Made by a program: the position numbers and the translations under genes. From Promethearchaeota archaeon (lineage in GTDB: Archaea > Asgardarchaeota > Lokiarchaeia > Helarchaeales > RDOG01): a stretch of 64,000 nucleotides of DNA. The stretch lies in contig RDOG01000002.1 in NCBI GenBank assembly GCA_011365055.1, positions 310,001 through 374,000 on the forward strand. The letters run 5' to 3'. Below are positions 45,591-54,197 of this stretch, piece after piece. The notes under the pieces were generated by a model that saw only the letters and a program-made list of their open reading frames with translations, did no database searches and was not told where the DNA came from. The first letter of the stretch is position 1. Each line of letters starts with the position of its first letter.

Positions 45591-46411
45591 CCTTGAAATA
45601 CATATTGGGTACGCTAAATAAAAAACAAGAGAAATATGTAAAAAATTTTAAACAGATAAGTCCGATCATTGATTTAAGCTCCATGATTATTCGAATTCCA
45701 GATTCAATTGAAGTTGATAATGAATTTGGCGAAAAAATCCGAGAATCGAAAAATAATTTTGAAAAAAGAAAAATAGAACAGGAATTTGAACGAAAAAGAC
45801 TCGTCTTAGAAAATTTAATTCAAATTCAATGTTCTCATAGTGATCCCCTTTTTAAATACCCAATATATTATGAAATCGTGCCCATCTCGACCAATCAAGG
45901 AACTATTCTTGAAGAAACTCTCAACACGATCATAGATTACAATACTAATCCAGCCTTTTGCGGAAGGTTACATGAACAAAAAGAAATGGTCTGTTTTGCT
46001 GATTCACCTCTTCCTCAATCGGTTTTTAAATTTTTGAAATTTCTTAATCTCGAGGAGTTTTTGGAAGGGACATTCAATTTAGCCATCAACATTGCTGTGT
46101 TACGCCATACTATTGGCGTAAAAAAAATAAAAAAATTTGGACGAACTGCTTTTTTTGATGAACGGCTGGATATTGTCACGGAACAACCATTTTTCAAGCT
46201 CTTATCTAAATTTAAATATCGCGTTTTCAACGGATTTCAGCTTATTGACGCACCTGGAAAAGTGAATTTTGGTGATATAGAAACAGAATGCGTTGGATGT
46301 ATGCTTCCAATTAACGAAAATCAAATGATAATACAATTAGGTGATTTTAACAATATGAAAAAGAGTACTGCTTTTCCATTGTTAAAACATATTGTAAATC
46401 ATTTGGTTTGA
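45587..46411 (+). CDS. Unknown protein, second of an overlapping pair
   Basis: 274 residues (MTLKYILGTLNKKQEKYVKN). A charged helical region at about 45-75, then NPAFCGRLHEQKEMVCFADS and a C-terminal ECVGCMLPINENQMIIQLGD. The spaced Cys do not form a standard zinc finger. No signal peptide or membrane helix. ATGA overlap with the preceding gene. I recognise no family. Confidence 0.7.
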   Translation: MTLKYILGTLNKKQEKYVKNFKQISPIIDLSSMIIRIPDSIEVDNEFGEKIRESKNNFEKRKIEQEFERKRLVLENLIQIQCSHSDPLFKYPIYYEIVPISTNQGTILEETLNTIIDYNTNPAFCGRLHEQKEMVCFADSPLPQSVFKFLKFLNLEEFLEGTFNLAINIAVLRHTIGVKKIKKFGRTAFFDERLDIVTEQPFFKLLSKFKYRVFNGFQLIDAPGKVNFGDIETECVGCMLPINENQMIIQLGDFNNMKKSTAFPLLKHIVNHLV

Positions 46412-46515
46412 TTTTTAAAATTAATAGATGCATGACAATATATTTCAATAATAGAAGATCAATAGTTTTTTCTAGGTTGTTAAAATTCTATAGTTGTAAT
46501 AAAATTAATAAAATA

Positions 46516-48000
46516 TTAATGAATGAATCTTCTTTTTCCATAAATTCCATAAATTTTTTTTCTTGACGGCTTAAACTTAATATTTTTTTCCATTAAGATT
46601 TTTAATACAGGTTGATCCTCTTTTTTGATATATTCTTCATCAAGGCCTAAAGTTCTTAAATGTTCTAAATGTTCCAAAACCTTAATGTCCGTGATCTGAT
46701 TCTCTTCGAGGTCCAAATATTCCAAGTTAGGGAGATTGTCCAAATTCTCAATTTTAATTATTTGGTTTTTAGCAAGTCCCAAATGTCTTAAATTAGAAAG
46801 ATGATCTAATCCTTCGATCTTCGTAATCTGGTTCCCAGAAAGGTCTAGTTGTTGTAGATCAGGCAAGTGCTCAAGTCCCTCGATCTTCGTAATCTGGTTC
46901 CCAGATAGGGCTAATTTTTGTAGATTAGGCACGTGCTCAAATCCTTCGATTTTAGTGATCAGATTCTTGATAATAGTTAGGTCTTCTAAATTAGGCACGT
47001 GCTCAAGGCCCTCGATTTTTGTGATTAAACTCTCATAAAGATATAATTCTTTCAAGTTAGGCACATACTCCAGATCCTCGATTTTCGTGATCGGGTTCTT
47101 GATAAGAGTTAATTTTTCTAAATAAGGCACGTGTTCCAATCCCTCGATCTTCGTGATTTGGCTATTGATAATCCTTAAAGAATGCAAGTTAGGCACGTGC
47201 TCCAACCACTTGAGATCCATAATCTCTTTACAGCGAAGAGATAGTTCTTGCAATTTAGGTAAATTTTTCAGCCACTCGAACTTCGAGAGCTGTTTTCCTG
47301 TAAATTTTAAACATTTTAAATTATTGGGAAATTCAAATCCCTCGATCTCAGTGATCATGTTGCACTCAAGATCTAATTCTATTAAATTATTGAGGCTTGT
47401 TAATCCCTCGATCTTCGTGATCTGGTTCACGGATAGAGCTAATTTTTGTAGATTAGGCAAGTGCTCTAGTCCTTCGATTTTCGTGATCGGATTCCCAGAA
47501 AGATTTAGTTTTAGTAGATTAGGAAAGAGATCTAGTCCCTCGATTTTCTTGATCTGATTATCATTTAGAATTAATTCTCGCACGTTAGTGAGCTGCTCCA
47601 ATTTTTCAATTTCTAGGATGGACGATAGATCCATATAAGAAAGATTGAGGCAAGAACTATTAAGACCACGTCTAAAACGATTTATTGCCATATCCATCAA
47701 TATTTTTCTTCCCTGTGCCATCGAGTTCCTTCCATTAAATGATTTTATAGAGCCCTTATCGGGAATTTTTTCATTTTTATCTAATTTCCTATCAAAGAAG
47801 ATTATTAAGATAATACTAAATACAAACACGATAAGGCTAGGAATGAGCAAGTAGAAAATCTGAAACATAAAAAAACGTTGGAGAAGATAATATGGAATAA
47901 AATCTAGCAAATAATAGGGTATGATAACAATTATCAATATTATAACAAAAGATGGAATCATTAAAATAATTCCTATCTTGAACCACTTTTCATCGTCCAT
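46516..48000 (-). CDS. Membrane-anchored SDS22-like leucine-rich-repeat protein
   Basis: 494 residues. Two N-terminal membrane helices (about 8-32 and 44-70) are followed by a linker and about 14 repeats of 22 residues with the consensus LPNLxxLxLSGNQITKIEGL, the SDS22-like type that in eukaryotes binds phosphatase 1. The end (KKIYGIYGKRRFIH) is basic. If helices 1 and 2 form a hairpin, the repeats lie in the cytoplasm. Repeat copies are near-identical at DNA level. No partner is encoded nearby. Function probably protein binding. Confidence 0.85.
   Translation of the reverse strand: MDDEKWFKIGIILMIPSFVIILIIVIIPYYLLDFIPYYLLQRFFMFQIFYLLIPSLIVFVFSIILIIFFDRKLDKNEKIPDKGSIKSFNGRNSMAQGRKILMDMAINRFRRGLNSSCLNLSYMDLSSILEIEKLEQLTNVRELILNDNQIKKIEGLDLFPNLLKLNLSGNPITKIEGLEHLPNLQKLALSVNQITKIEGLTSLNNLIELDLECNMITEIEGFEFPNNLKCLKFTGKQLSKFEWLKNLPKLQELSLRCKEIMDLKWLEHVPNLHSLRIINSQITKIEGLEHVPYLEKLTLIKNPITKIEDLEYVPNLKELYLYESLITKIEGLEHVPNLEDLTIIKNLITKIEGFEHVPNLQKLALSGNQITKIEGLEHLPDLQQLDLSGNQITKIEGLDHLSNLRHLGLAKNQIIKIENLDNLPNLEYLDLEENQITDIKVLEHLEHLRTLGLDEEYIKKEDQPVLKILMEKNIKFKPSRKKIYGIYGKRRFIH
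46690..47590 (-). repeat. Tandem 66-base LRR coding repeats
   Basis: About 14 units of 66 bases, each encoding one 22-residue LRR. Several neighbours are almost identical (for example around 46810-46945 and 47400-47490, sharing TCGATCTTCGT and CTGGTTCCCAGA), while units at 47160-47380 have diverged. This fits repeated unequal crossing-over within the gene. Confidence 0.75.
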
Positions 48001-48170
48001 TAAGAATATTCCCTCATTTAAAATTTTAATTCCAATAAGACGGTTATAATCCTTTAAATTCTTATTATGATTAGAATTAATAGATCTGATATCATCATTA
48101 ATAATTACAATTATGTCAATTAATATTATCTACCTTTATTAATAGATCTATATTTGAGTGTGAACTTATA

Positions 48171-49055
48171 ATGCCAAAAGCGAAAATAAATAATATTGAA
48201 ATCGAATATGAAACAATTGGAGATCCAACTTCAAAACCGTTACTTTTAATAGCGGGATTAGGAAGCCAATTACTTGCTTGGCCCGATGAAATGTGCAAAA
48301 ATCTTGCGAATCGAGGCTTTTTTGTTATAAGATTCGATAATCGAGACATAGGTTTGTCAACTAAACTAAAAAATACTGGAATGCCAAATTTTATGGAAAT
48401 TTCGGCGGCTCACGCTTGTGGTGAAAAACCAGAAGTACCTTATACTTTAGAGGACATGGCTGATGATGCTATTGGTGTTCTGGATACTCTTAATATAGAT
48501 AAAGCACATATTTGTGGTGCTTCCATGGGCGGAATGATTGCTCAAGTGATAGCATATCGACATCCAACTCGCGTTTCAACTCTCACGATAATTATGAGTA
48601 CGACTGGAAATCCAACGCTTCCGCCTGGAAAACCAGAAATTATGGCAGCTTTTTTTGCTCCAGTTCCTTCCGAACGCGAAGCATATATTGAAGAAATGAT
48701 AAAGCGCGATAGTCTCATTTACGGTAAATTCCCTTTTGATGAGAAACAATCAAGAGATTATAGAACTAAAGAATACGATAGAAGTTATTATCCAGAAGGT
48801 CCAGCTCGCCAAATGGCAGCAATGGCTGTTCCTGGCAATACACAACCTAAAATTTCAGCAATACAAGCTCCCACACTTGTCATTCACGGGAGTGAAGATC
48901 CATTTAATAGTATTGAGGCGGGAAAAGAGATTGCTAATACAATACCTGGAGCAGAATTATTGATTCTGGATGGAATGGGACATAGTTTTCCTCGTGAGAT
49001 CATACCTCGTATAATAGACGCAATAGTCGCAAATAATATTAAAGCTGGAAATTAA
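48171..49055 (+). CDS. Alpha/beta hydrolase
   Basis: 294 residues. Oxyanion region LLLIAGLGSQLLAWPDEM, FDNRDIGLSTKL, nucleophile elbow HICGASMGGMIAQVIA (Ser in GxSxG), acid region VIHGSEDPFNSIEAG and catalytic His in LDGMGHSFPR. This is the complete Ser-Asp-His triad of the esterase/aclacinomycin-methylesterase-like branch. Cytoplasmic; substrate unknown. It is divergent from the LRR gene with 170 bases between. Confidence 0.9.
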   Translation: MPKAKINNIEIEYETIGDPTSKPLLLIAGLGSQLLAWPDEMCKNLANRGFFVIRFDNRDIGLSTKLKNTGMPNFMEISAAHACGEKPEVPYTLEDMADDAIGVLDTLNIDKAHICGASMGGMIAQVIAYRHPTRVSTLTIIMSTTGNPTLPPGKPEIMAAFFAPVPSEREAYIEEMIKRDSLIYGKFPFDEKQSRDYRTKEYDRSYYPEGPARQMAAMAVPGNTQPKISAIQAPTLVIHGSEDPFNSIEAGKEIANTIPGAELLILDGMGHSFPREIIPRIIDAIVANNIKAGN

Positions 49056-49211
49056 TAAATTCTTTAATTAATCTAAACTTATTTGAAAATGAAGAATTTA
49101 GTTAACTTAAAGGAGAATGAAATATAATTCGCATTATACTTCATATAATTTTTTCAACTTTATGATAAATTACTAATAAAGATATTTAAAATTAAAAAAA
49201 AAAGGTTAAAA

Positions 49212-50168
49212 TTATTTAGAGGAGAGAATTTTTCTTTGTTTCGTTTCTTTTTCACCTAAAGTTGTCTTTAACGATTCTGCTTCTTCTCCTAAACGGTTGG
49301 CTGTTGCTACGATTTCTTCCATGGATGCAGTCTGTTCTTCAGCAGAGGAACTTATTTCTTCCATGGCTGAAGAAGTTTCTTCACCTGCCGCTAATGCACC
49401 TTCTATATCTACATGAATCTTGCTTATTAATCCAACTGTTGCTTCAATCCGATTTATTATTTCAATAATTTTATTACTAGAATTTCCTACTGTAGTTTTG
49501 GATTCTTCTGCAAGCTTGCGAACTTCATCTGCAACTACTGCAAAGCCTCTTCCATGTTCACCTGCACGCCCAGCTTCAATGCTTGCATTAAGTGCCAATA
49601 AATTTGTTTGCTCGGCAATTTTTATAATTATTTCCATGATTTTTCGAATTTCAGCACTTGAACTTTTAACAGATTCTGCATAACTACTTATTTCCTCTGC
49701 TGCTTGATTAATGTCTGAGAGCTGCTTGACTTGTCCTTGTGTACCTATAGATACTTCTTGCGTTGTTGAGGCAATTTCTTCTGCAGATGCATTTACTTCA
49801 CTAGCACTTGCAGCTAATTCTGTTGCCATGTTTGCTACATTAATACTTACTTTTTGACTCGAATTTATTATATTTTGAAGCTTCAATCTATTTTTCTTTA
49901 TAAATTTGACAGTATAATAGATTCCATAAACCGTACTACCAAGACCTAATGGAATTAAAAATGATGCAACTGTAAATGAAAAATCAAAATGAGCTGATAT
50001 TATAGTAATTGTTACAAATATTTCTACGATTAAAATTATGAGGCATGCAACTCTGAATTCAATGGATTTAAAATCTCTCTCTAAATAAAACAAAAAACCT
50101 AAAGCCATTATTCCTAAGGTTACTGACAATAATACTATCATAAATTCCGTTGACATTAAAAATTGCAT
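49212..50168 (-). CDS. Short MCP-like transducer (copy 1)
   Basis: 318 residues. Three membrane helices (about 9-29, 38-60, 66-90) lead directly into a methyl-accepting chemotaxis signalling coiled coil with no HAMP domain and no extracellular sensor. The hairpin tip is intact: [20 protein letters not shown] then [20 protein letters not shown]. Ala/Ser/Glu heptads flank it and include possible methylation Glu pairs ([13 protein letters not shown]). Part of its coding sequence (49498-49580) is nearly identical to the copy at 56.65 kb. No che or archaellum gene is present. Confidence 0.88.
   Translation of the reverse strand: MQFLMSTEFMIVLLSVTLGIMALGFLFYLERDFKSIEFRVACLIILIVEIFVTITIISAHFDFSFTVASFLIPLGLGSTVYGIYYTVKFIKKNRLKLQNIINSSQKVSINVANMATELAASASEVNASAEEIASTTQEVSIGTQGQVKQLSDINQAAEEISSYAESVKSSSAEIRKIMEIIIKIAEQTNLLALNASIEAGRAGEHGRGFAVVADEVRKLAEESKTTVGNSSNKIIEIINRIEATVGLISKIHVDIEGALAAGEETSSAMEEISSSAEEQTASMEEIVATANRLGEEAESLKTTLGEKETKQRKILSSK
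49498..49580 (-). repeat. 83-nt tract shared with 56907-56989
   Basis: Encodes the hairpin-tip region ([17 protein letters not shown] and flanks) of the MCP-like gene. Over 83 bases it differs at one position from the tract at 56907-56989, while the adjoining sequence is clearly diverged. Confidence 0.85.
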
Positions 50169-50419
50169 TTTATTAACACATCAAATTTTTGAATTAATTA
50201 AGAATCTTACTAAATATATTAATTATTATTGAACTAAAAAAATGAAATGATTTGAACATTATGACCAAAAATCAACAATTTACTATAACTTTATGTTCTT
50301 AAAATTTAAAAAAAAAAAAATTAATCTATTGAAAAATCAAAAAGTTATTTGATTTCGGAGAATTAATTTTTTAATAATGAAAATTCTATCAAGAATTAAA
50401 AACAAGGTGAAAGATAATT

Positions 50420-50977
50420 ATGTCAAATCCATTTAAAGGGAAACCCCCCAAGATAATGAAGAGCCCCGTTAATAAAATGGAGCCAAAAATCCATCCTTCT
50501 GTATTTGTTGCACCAAACGCGACCATTGTTGGTGATGTTGAGATAGATGAAGGAACAAATATTTGGTTTAATGTTGTTATTCGAGCTGAAATGTCAAAAA
50601 TTACGATTGGAAAAAATTGTTCCATTCAAGAAAACGTCGTGATTCACACGGAACCAGGTACTGAATTGCATATTGGAGATAACGTGCTAATGGGTCATTG
50701 TGCGATGGTTCATGGACCAGGAAAAATCGGAAATAATGTCATGATAGGAATTTCTTCAACAATATTACAAGCTCATGATATAGCGGATAATGTTGTCATT
50801 GCTGCAGGAGGCGTTGCGAGAGGAAAATTAGAAACCATGGGCATGTACGCAGGCAATGTAGTTGCTCAACGAAAGAAAGAACTTAAAAAAAGTGATATTA
50901 GAAATCTCCAAGCAGGGATCACTTTTTACGTAGATAATGGTAAGAAATTCAAGGCAGCTCTTGAAGAAGAAAAATAA
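50420..50977 (+). CDS. Gamma-carbonic-anhydrase-like hexapeptide-repeat protein
   Basis: 185 residues of left-handed beta-helix. Seen: IHPSVFVAPNATIVGDVEID, IWFNVVIRAEMSKITIG, NVVIHTEPGTELHIGDNV, MGHCAMVHGPGKIGNNVMIG and AHDIADNVVIAAGGVARGKL. The His in VIHTE, GHCAMVHG and QAHD match the zinc ligands of gamma-carbonic anhydrases; the acidic proton-shuttle loop of the Cam enzyme is not obvious. AAGGTGA precedes the ATG. Trimeric; activity not certain. Confidence 0.88.
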   Translation: MSNPFKGKPPKIMKSPVNKMEPKIHPSVFVAPNATIVGDVEIDEGTNIWFNVVIRAEMSKITIGKNCSIQENVVIHTEPGTELHIGDNVLMGHCAMVHGPGKIGNNVMIGISSTILQAHDIADNVVIAAGGVARGKLETMGMYAGNVVAQRKKELKKSDIRNLQAGITFYVDNGKKFKAALEEEK

Positions 50978-50984
50978 TTATTAG

Positions 50985-51167
50985 TTATAAATTAAATTTT
51001 TCTTCTATTTTACAATCAACACATATATAATGCCCCTTAGGACAGAAAATATTTAGGAGATCTTTTTTTTTACAAACTTGACATTCAAGTTCCATGCAAC
51101 TTTCTTTCTGAGTTACATATTTTAAGCGTGTTCCGCATATCTCACAACGATCTTTCATTTTAAACAA
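50985..51167 (-). CDS. Small DUF5714-like zinc-finger protein
   Basis: 60 residues: CEICGTRLKYVTQ, ELECQVCKKKDLL and FCPKGHYICVDC, three Cys pairs in the order of the N-terminal zinc region of DUF5714 proteins, which here stands alone. It starts two bases after the stop of the TrmB-like gene, so both share a transcript. TTG 51167 or ATG 51158 could start it. Confidence 0.7.
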   Translation of the reverse strand: MFKMKDRCEICGTRLKYVTQKESCMELECQVCKKKDLLNIFCPKGHYICVDCKIEEKFNL

Positions 51168-51169
51168 AT

Positions 51170-52000
51170 TTATTTAATGATAAAATTAAGTTCTTTAGCA
51201 TTATTCCAGAGTTCAAAGAATTTATCCCGTAATTCTGACCCTAATTTTTTTTGCCAAAAATATAGCATCGCCAAATTTTCACTAGGATTAATTGGATTCG
51301 CTATCTTTAGAATAATCTTTTCCTCATCAATAATATCAAAATTATATACATTAATTTCGGTAATTCTAATATTCATTTTGGATATCAAAGGAATGAAGTC
51401 CTTCATGGCGGAAGTGTTAATTTTTGAAAGATTTTTACTGTTAAATCCGCCAATTAGTATTTTAATATCCACACCTCTATCTAATAATGAATTTACTATT
51501 CGATCAGGCTCTAAAAATTCGAGAGTTGAATCAGTACTGTAACAACTCATATCTGCACACATTAATAATTCAGTTTCTGCTTCTTTTATCTTTTCTACAA
51601 GGCGCGCAATAGCATTATCTTCCGAAAATAAGGCAATACTCCAAAATAATTCTTCACTAGCGTTTGGTCGTTTAAGTTGGGATAATTTTTTTTCTAATAT
51701 TGGAGCTTTTTCTTTTAAAGATTGAAAATCCTCTTCTTTCTTTGTTATTAGATTTTTTAAAGCAACTTTTGGTGGTTTTGCACTATATTTTTTAGGTCGG
51801 GAATCTTGTCTTTCAATTAAGCCTTTATCTTCTAATGAACCTAATATATCATACACTCTACCGGTTGGAATATTTGATTCTTTAACGATTTCTTTAGCTA
51901 TTTTAACTCCAGTTAGTAACGAAATGTAAGCTCTTGCTTCATAACTTGATAGTCCAAATATCTCAAGTTCTTCTGTTGAAATATTTTCTGTGTCAATCAT
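51170..52000 (-). CDS. TrmB-family transcriptional regulator
   Basis: 276 residues. The N-terminal winged helix LEIFGLSSYEARAYISLLTG then NIPTGRVYDILGSLEDKGLI and DSRPKKYSAKPPKVAL is the TrmB signature. A short coiled coil follows, then a phospholipase-D-like sensor fold (TELLMCADMSCYSTDSTLEF). TrmB proteins sense sugars or metabolites and bind palindromes at promoters. It is divergent from the SDR gene, with inverted repeats in the 165 bases between, so it may control the redox island. Confidence 0.88.
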   Translation of the reverse strand: MIDTENISTEELEIFGLSSYEARAYISLLTGVKIAKEIVKESNIPTGRVYDILGSLEDKGLIERQDSRPKKYSAKPPKVALKNLITKKEEDFQSLKEKAPILEKKLSQLKRPNASEELFWSIALFSEDNAIARLVEKIKEAETELLMCADMSCYSTDSTLEFLEPDRIVNSLLDRGVDIKILIGGFNSKNLSKINTSAMKDFIPLISKMNIRITEINVYNFDIIDEEKIILKIANPINPSENLAMLYFWQKKLGSELRDKFFELWNNAKELNFIIK

Positions 52001-52082
52001 TTCTATTCATCTAAAATAATAGCTTCTGTGTATAAAAAAATTTTCAACTAAAAGTTGTTTTTTTCAAAGTAAAATGTATTTA

Positions 52083-52105
52083 ATAAACAACTTATTATTG
52101 TTTAT
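52083..52105. promoter_or_regulatory. Inverted repeat overlapping a TATA region (putative TrmB operator)
   Basis: ATAAACAA (52083-52090) and TTGTTTAT (52098-52105) form 8-base perfect arms with a 7-base spacer. TTTATATAAA, a TATA-like box for the SDR gene, begins within the right arm (52101). A second small inverted repeat, CAACT-AAA-AGTTG, lies near 52048. The site sits between the TrmB-like gene and the divergent SDR gene. Binding is inferred. Confidence 0.45.
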
Positions 52106-52165
52106 ATAAATAGTTGAATATCTCGAGAATATAACTAACTGGATAAAAATTAAGGAGAATAAATT

Positions 52166-53092
52166 TTGTCAAAAAAGAAATGGACAACCGAAGACATTCC
52201 TGATCTTACGGAAAAGGTAATAATCGTTACTGGTGCAAATTCGGGCATTGGATTTGAAGCTACTAAAGAGTTTGTACGGAAAGGTGCTGAAACAATACTT
52301 GCTTGTCGAAACGAAGAAAAGGCTTCAAAAGCATTTGATCGAATCAAGAAGGAAATACCAGATGCAAAAATCAAGGTAATGCAACTTGACTTAGCAAGCT
52401 TGAAGTCAATTCACCAATTTACAGAAGAATTTAAAAAACAATATTCTCGATTGGATGTCCTTCTAAACAACGCAGGAATAATGATGGATCCTTATGGAAC
52501 AACAGAAGATGGATTTGAACGACAAGTTGGGATAAATCATCTTGGTCATTTTGCTTTGACGGGTCTATTATTTGATCTAATAGCCAATACATCTGGCGCT
52601 AGGGTTGTCAATGTTAGCAGTAACGGTCATAGAGTTGGGAATATGGATTTCACTAATTTTTTATATAAAGACGGTAAAGGATATACGCGAACTGGAGCTT
52701 ATGGAAGATCAAAATTAGCAAACTTATTATTCACATATGAATTAGATAGGCGTTTCAGAAAAGCAAACATTAATGCTATTGCAGTTGCTGCTCATCCTGG
52801 TGCATCGCGTACAGAATTAGGAAGAAGTGAGCTATTAAGAATTGGCAAGATCATTCTTTATCCAATGACGTTGATTATGTCGCAAAATGCTGCAAATGGC
52901 GCATTACCTTCAATCCGTGCTGCTGTTGATCCAGAAGTTCAAGGGAGCGATTATTATGGCCCAAGTGGAATAGGTGAAATGAAAGGATACCCTATCAAAG
53001 TAGAATCTAGTAAAGCTTCTCACAATGAAGAGGATGCGAAAAAGTTGTGGGAAATTTCTGAAGAGTTAACTGGGGTTAAATATTCAATTTAA
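52166..53092 (+). CDS. Short-chain dehydrogenase (retinol-dehydrogenase-like)
   Basis: 308 residues from TTG 52166 with AAGGAGAA upstream. Seen: VIIVTGANSGIGFEATKEFV (NAD(P) site), LACRNEEKASKAF, LDVLLNNAGIMMDPYG, RVVNVSSNGH and AYGRSKLANLLFTYEL, which gives the catalytic Ser, Tyr and Lys. Prefers NADP by the Arg after the second strand. It is the first gene of a plus-strand series with the aldo/keto reductase 24 bases later. Confidence 0.92.
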   Translation: MSKKKWTTEDIPDLTEKVIIVTGANSGIGFEATKEFVRKGAETILACRNEEKASKAFDRIKKEIPDAKIKVMQLDLASLKSIHQFTEEFKKQYSRLDVLLNNAGIMMDPYGTTEDGFERQVGINHLGHFALTGLLFDLIANTSGARVVNVSSNGHRVGNMDFTNFLYKDGKGYTRTGAYGRSKLANLLFTYELDRRFRKANINAIAVAAHPGASRTELGRSELLRIGKIILYPMTLIMSQNAANGALPSIRAAVDPEVQGSDYYGPSGIGEMKGYPIKVESSKASHNEEDAKKLWEISEELTGVKYSI

Positions 53093-53116
53093 TGAAAAGA
53101 TAAAAATTAGGAGATT

Positions 53117-54127
53117 ATGCTTTTGAATTTAAGGGAAAAAAAGGTAAAAAAAATCAAGTTTATCGACACGGATATTGAAGTTACTCCAATCGGACTTGGA
53201 GTAATGCAATTTGGTGCGGGTCATGGACTTCAAAAGATGATGTGGAAGGATAAAATTCCAGAGGATGTTAGAATTGGAATCGTAAAAGCCGCATTAGATG
53301 GGGGAATAAATTGGTTTGATACTGCAGCAATATATGGTGATGGTCGCTCTGAACAATATTTAGCAAGTGCTCTTAAATCGTTAGGAATAAAAGATAATGA
53401 GGTAATAATTGCCGATAAGTGGATGCCCATTATGAAACATGCAAGTGATATAAAAGAAACAATCGATACTCGCTTAAAATATTTAGATGGTTATTCTATT
53501 GATCTATATCAAATTCATCAACCGCAATCTTTGTCTCCAATTAAAGAACAAATGAATGCGATGGCAGATTTAGTTGAAACAGGAAAAATTCGCTCGGTAG
53601 GCATTAGCAACTTTTTAAAAGATCAGATGATTGAAGCCTATGACGCTTTGAAGGATCGCGGATTATCCTTAGTTACAAATCAAATGCGTTACAGCTTACT
53701 TTATCGTTCAATTGAGAAAGACGGAGTATTAGAAACTGCAAAAGAACTAGGAATGAAGATAATTACTTGGTCACCTCTTGAAGAAGGGGTTTTAACAGGA
53801 AAGTATCATAAAGATCCTTCTCTTGCTAAAAATATTTCATATGCTAGACGGATGATGTATCCTTTCAGTAAAAATAAGTTAGAAAAAACTAGAAAATTAA
53901 TAGAGGCGATGCAAGAAATTGCCACGCGGTATGGTGCCACTGTGACTCAAGTTGCTCTTAATTGGCTCATTAATTTTCCCTCAAATAAAGGTCATGTTGT
54001 AGTAATTCCTGGGGCTTCAAAGATTCACCACATTGAGCAAAACGTGGGAGCAATGTATTTTGAAATGTCAAAGGATGAAATGGAAATGCTTGATGATTTA
54101 TCAAGACCTTATAATAAAATGAGTTAA
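53117..54127 (+). CDS. Aldo/keto reductase (copy 1)
   Basis: 336 residues, TIM-barrel NADPH oxidoreductase. Seen: GLGVMQFGAG, the catalytic region NWFDTAAIYGDGRSEQYLA (Asp and Tyr), ADKWMPI, the His in DLYQIHQP, IRSVGISNF, TWSPLEEGVLTGKYH and the cofactor helix IPGASKIHHIEQNVGAM. The Lys of the tetrad is in ADKW. It is close to the copy at 55621, an evident duplication. AGGAG precedes the ATG. Confidence 0.92.
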   Translation: MLLNLREKKVKKIKFIDTDIEVTPIGLGVMQFGAGHGLQKMMWKDKIPEDVRIGIVKAALDGGINWFDTAAIYGDGRSEQYLASALKSLGIKDNEVIIADKWMPIMKHASDIKETIDTRLKYLDGYSIDLYQIHQPQSLSPIKEQMNAMADLVETGKIRSVGISNFLKDQMIEAYDALKDRGLSLVTNQMRYSLLYRSIEKDGVLETAKELGMKIITWSPLEEGVLTGKYHKDPSLAKNISYARRMMYPFSKNKLEKTRKLIEAMQEIATRYGATVTQVALNWLINFPSNKGHVVVIPGASKIHHIEQNVGAMYFEMSKDEMEMLDDLSRPYNKMS

Positions 54128-54197
54128 ATAATAAAATGTTTTCAAATATTTTTTTTACTATATTATAAAATATAAAAATAATTGGGAGAAAATAAGA

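Noticed and set aside
46690..47590. Regular repeats that might be taken for a CRISPR array
   Set aside because: The 66-base units are in frame, encode LRRs and lack unique spacers; no cas gene is present.
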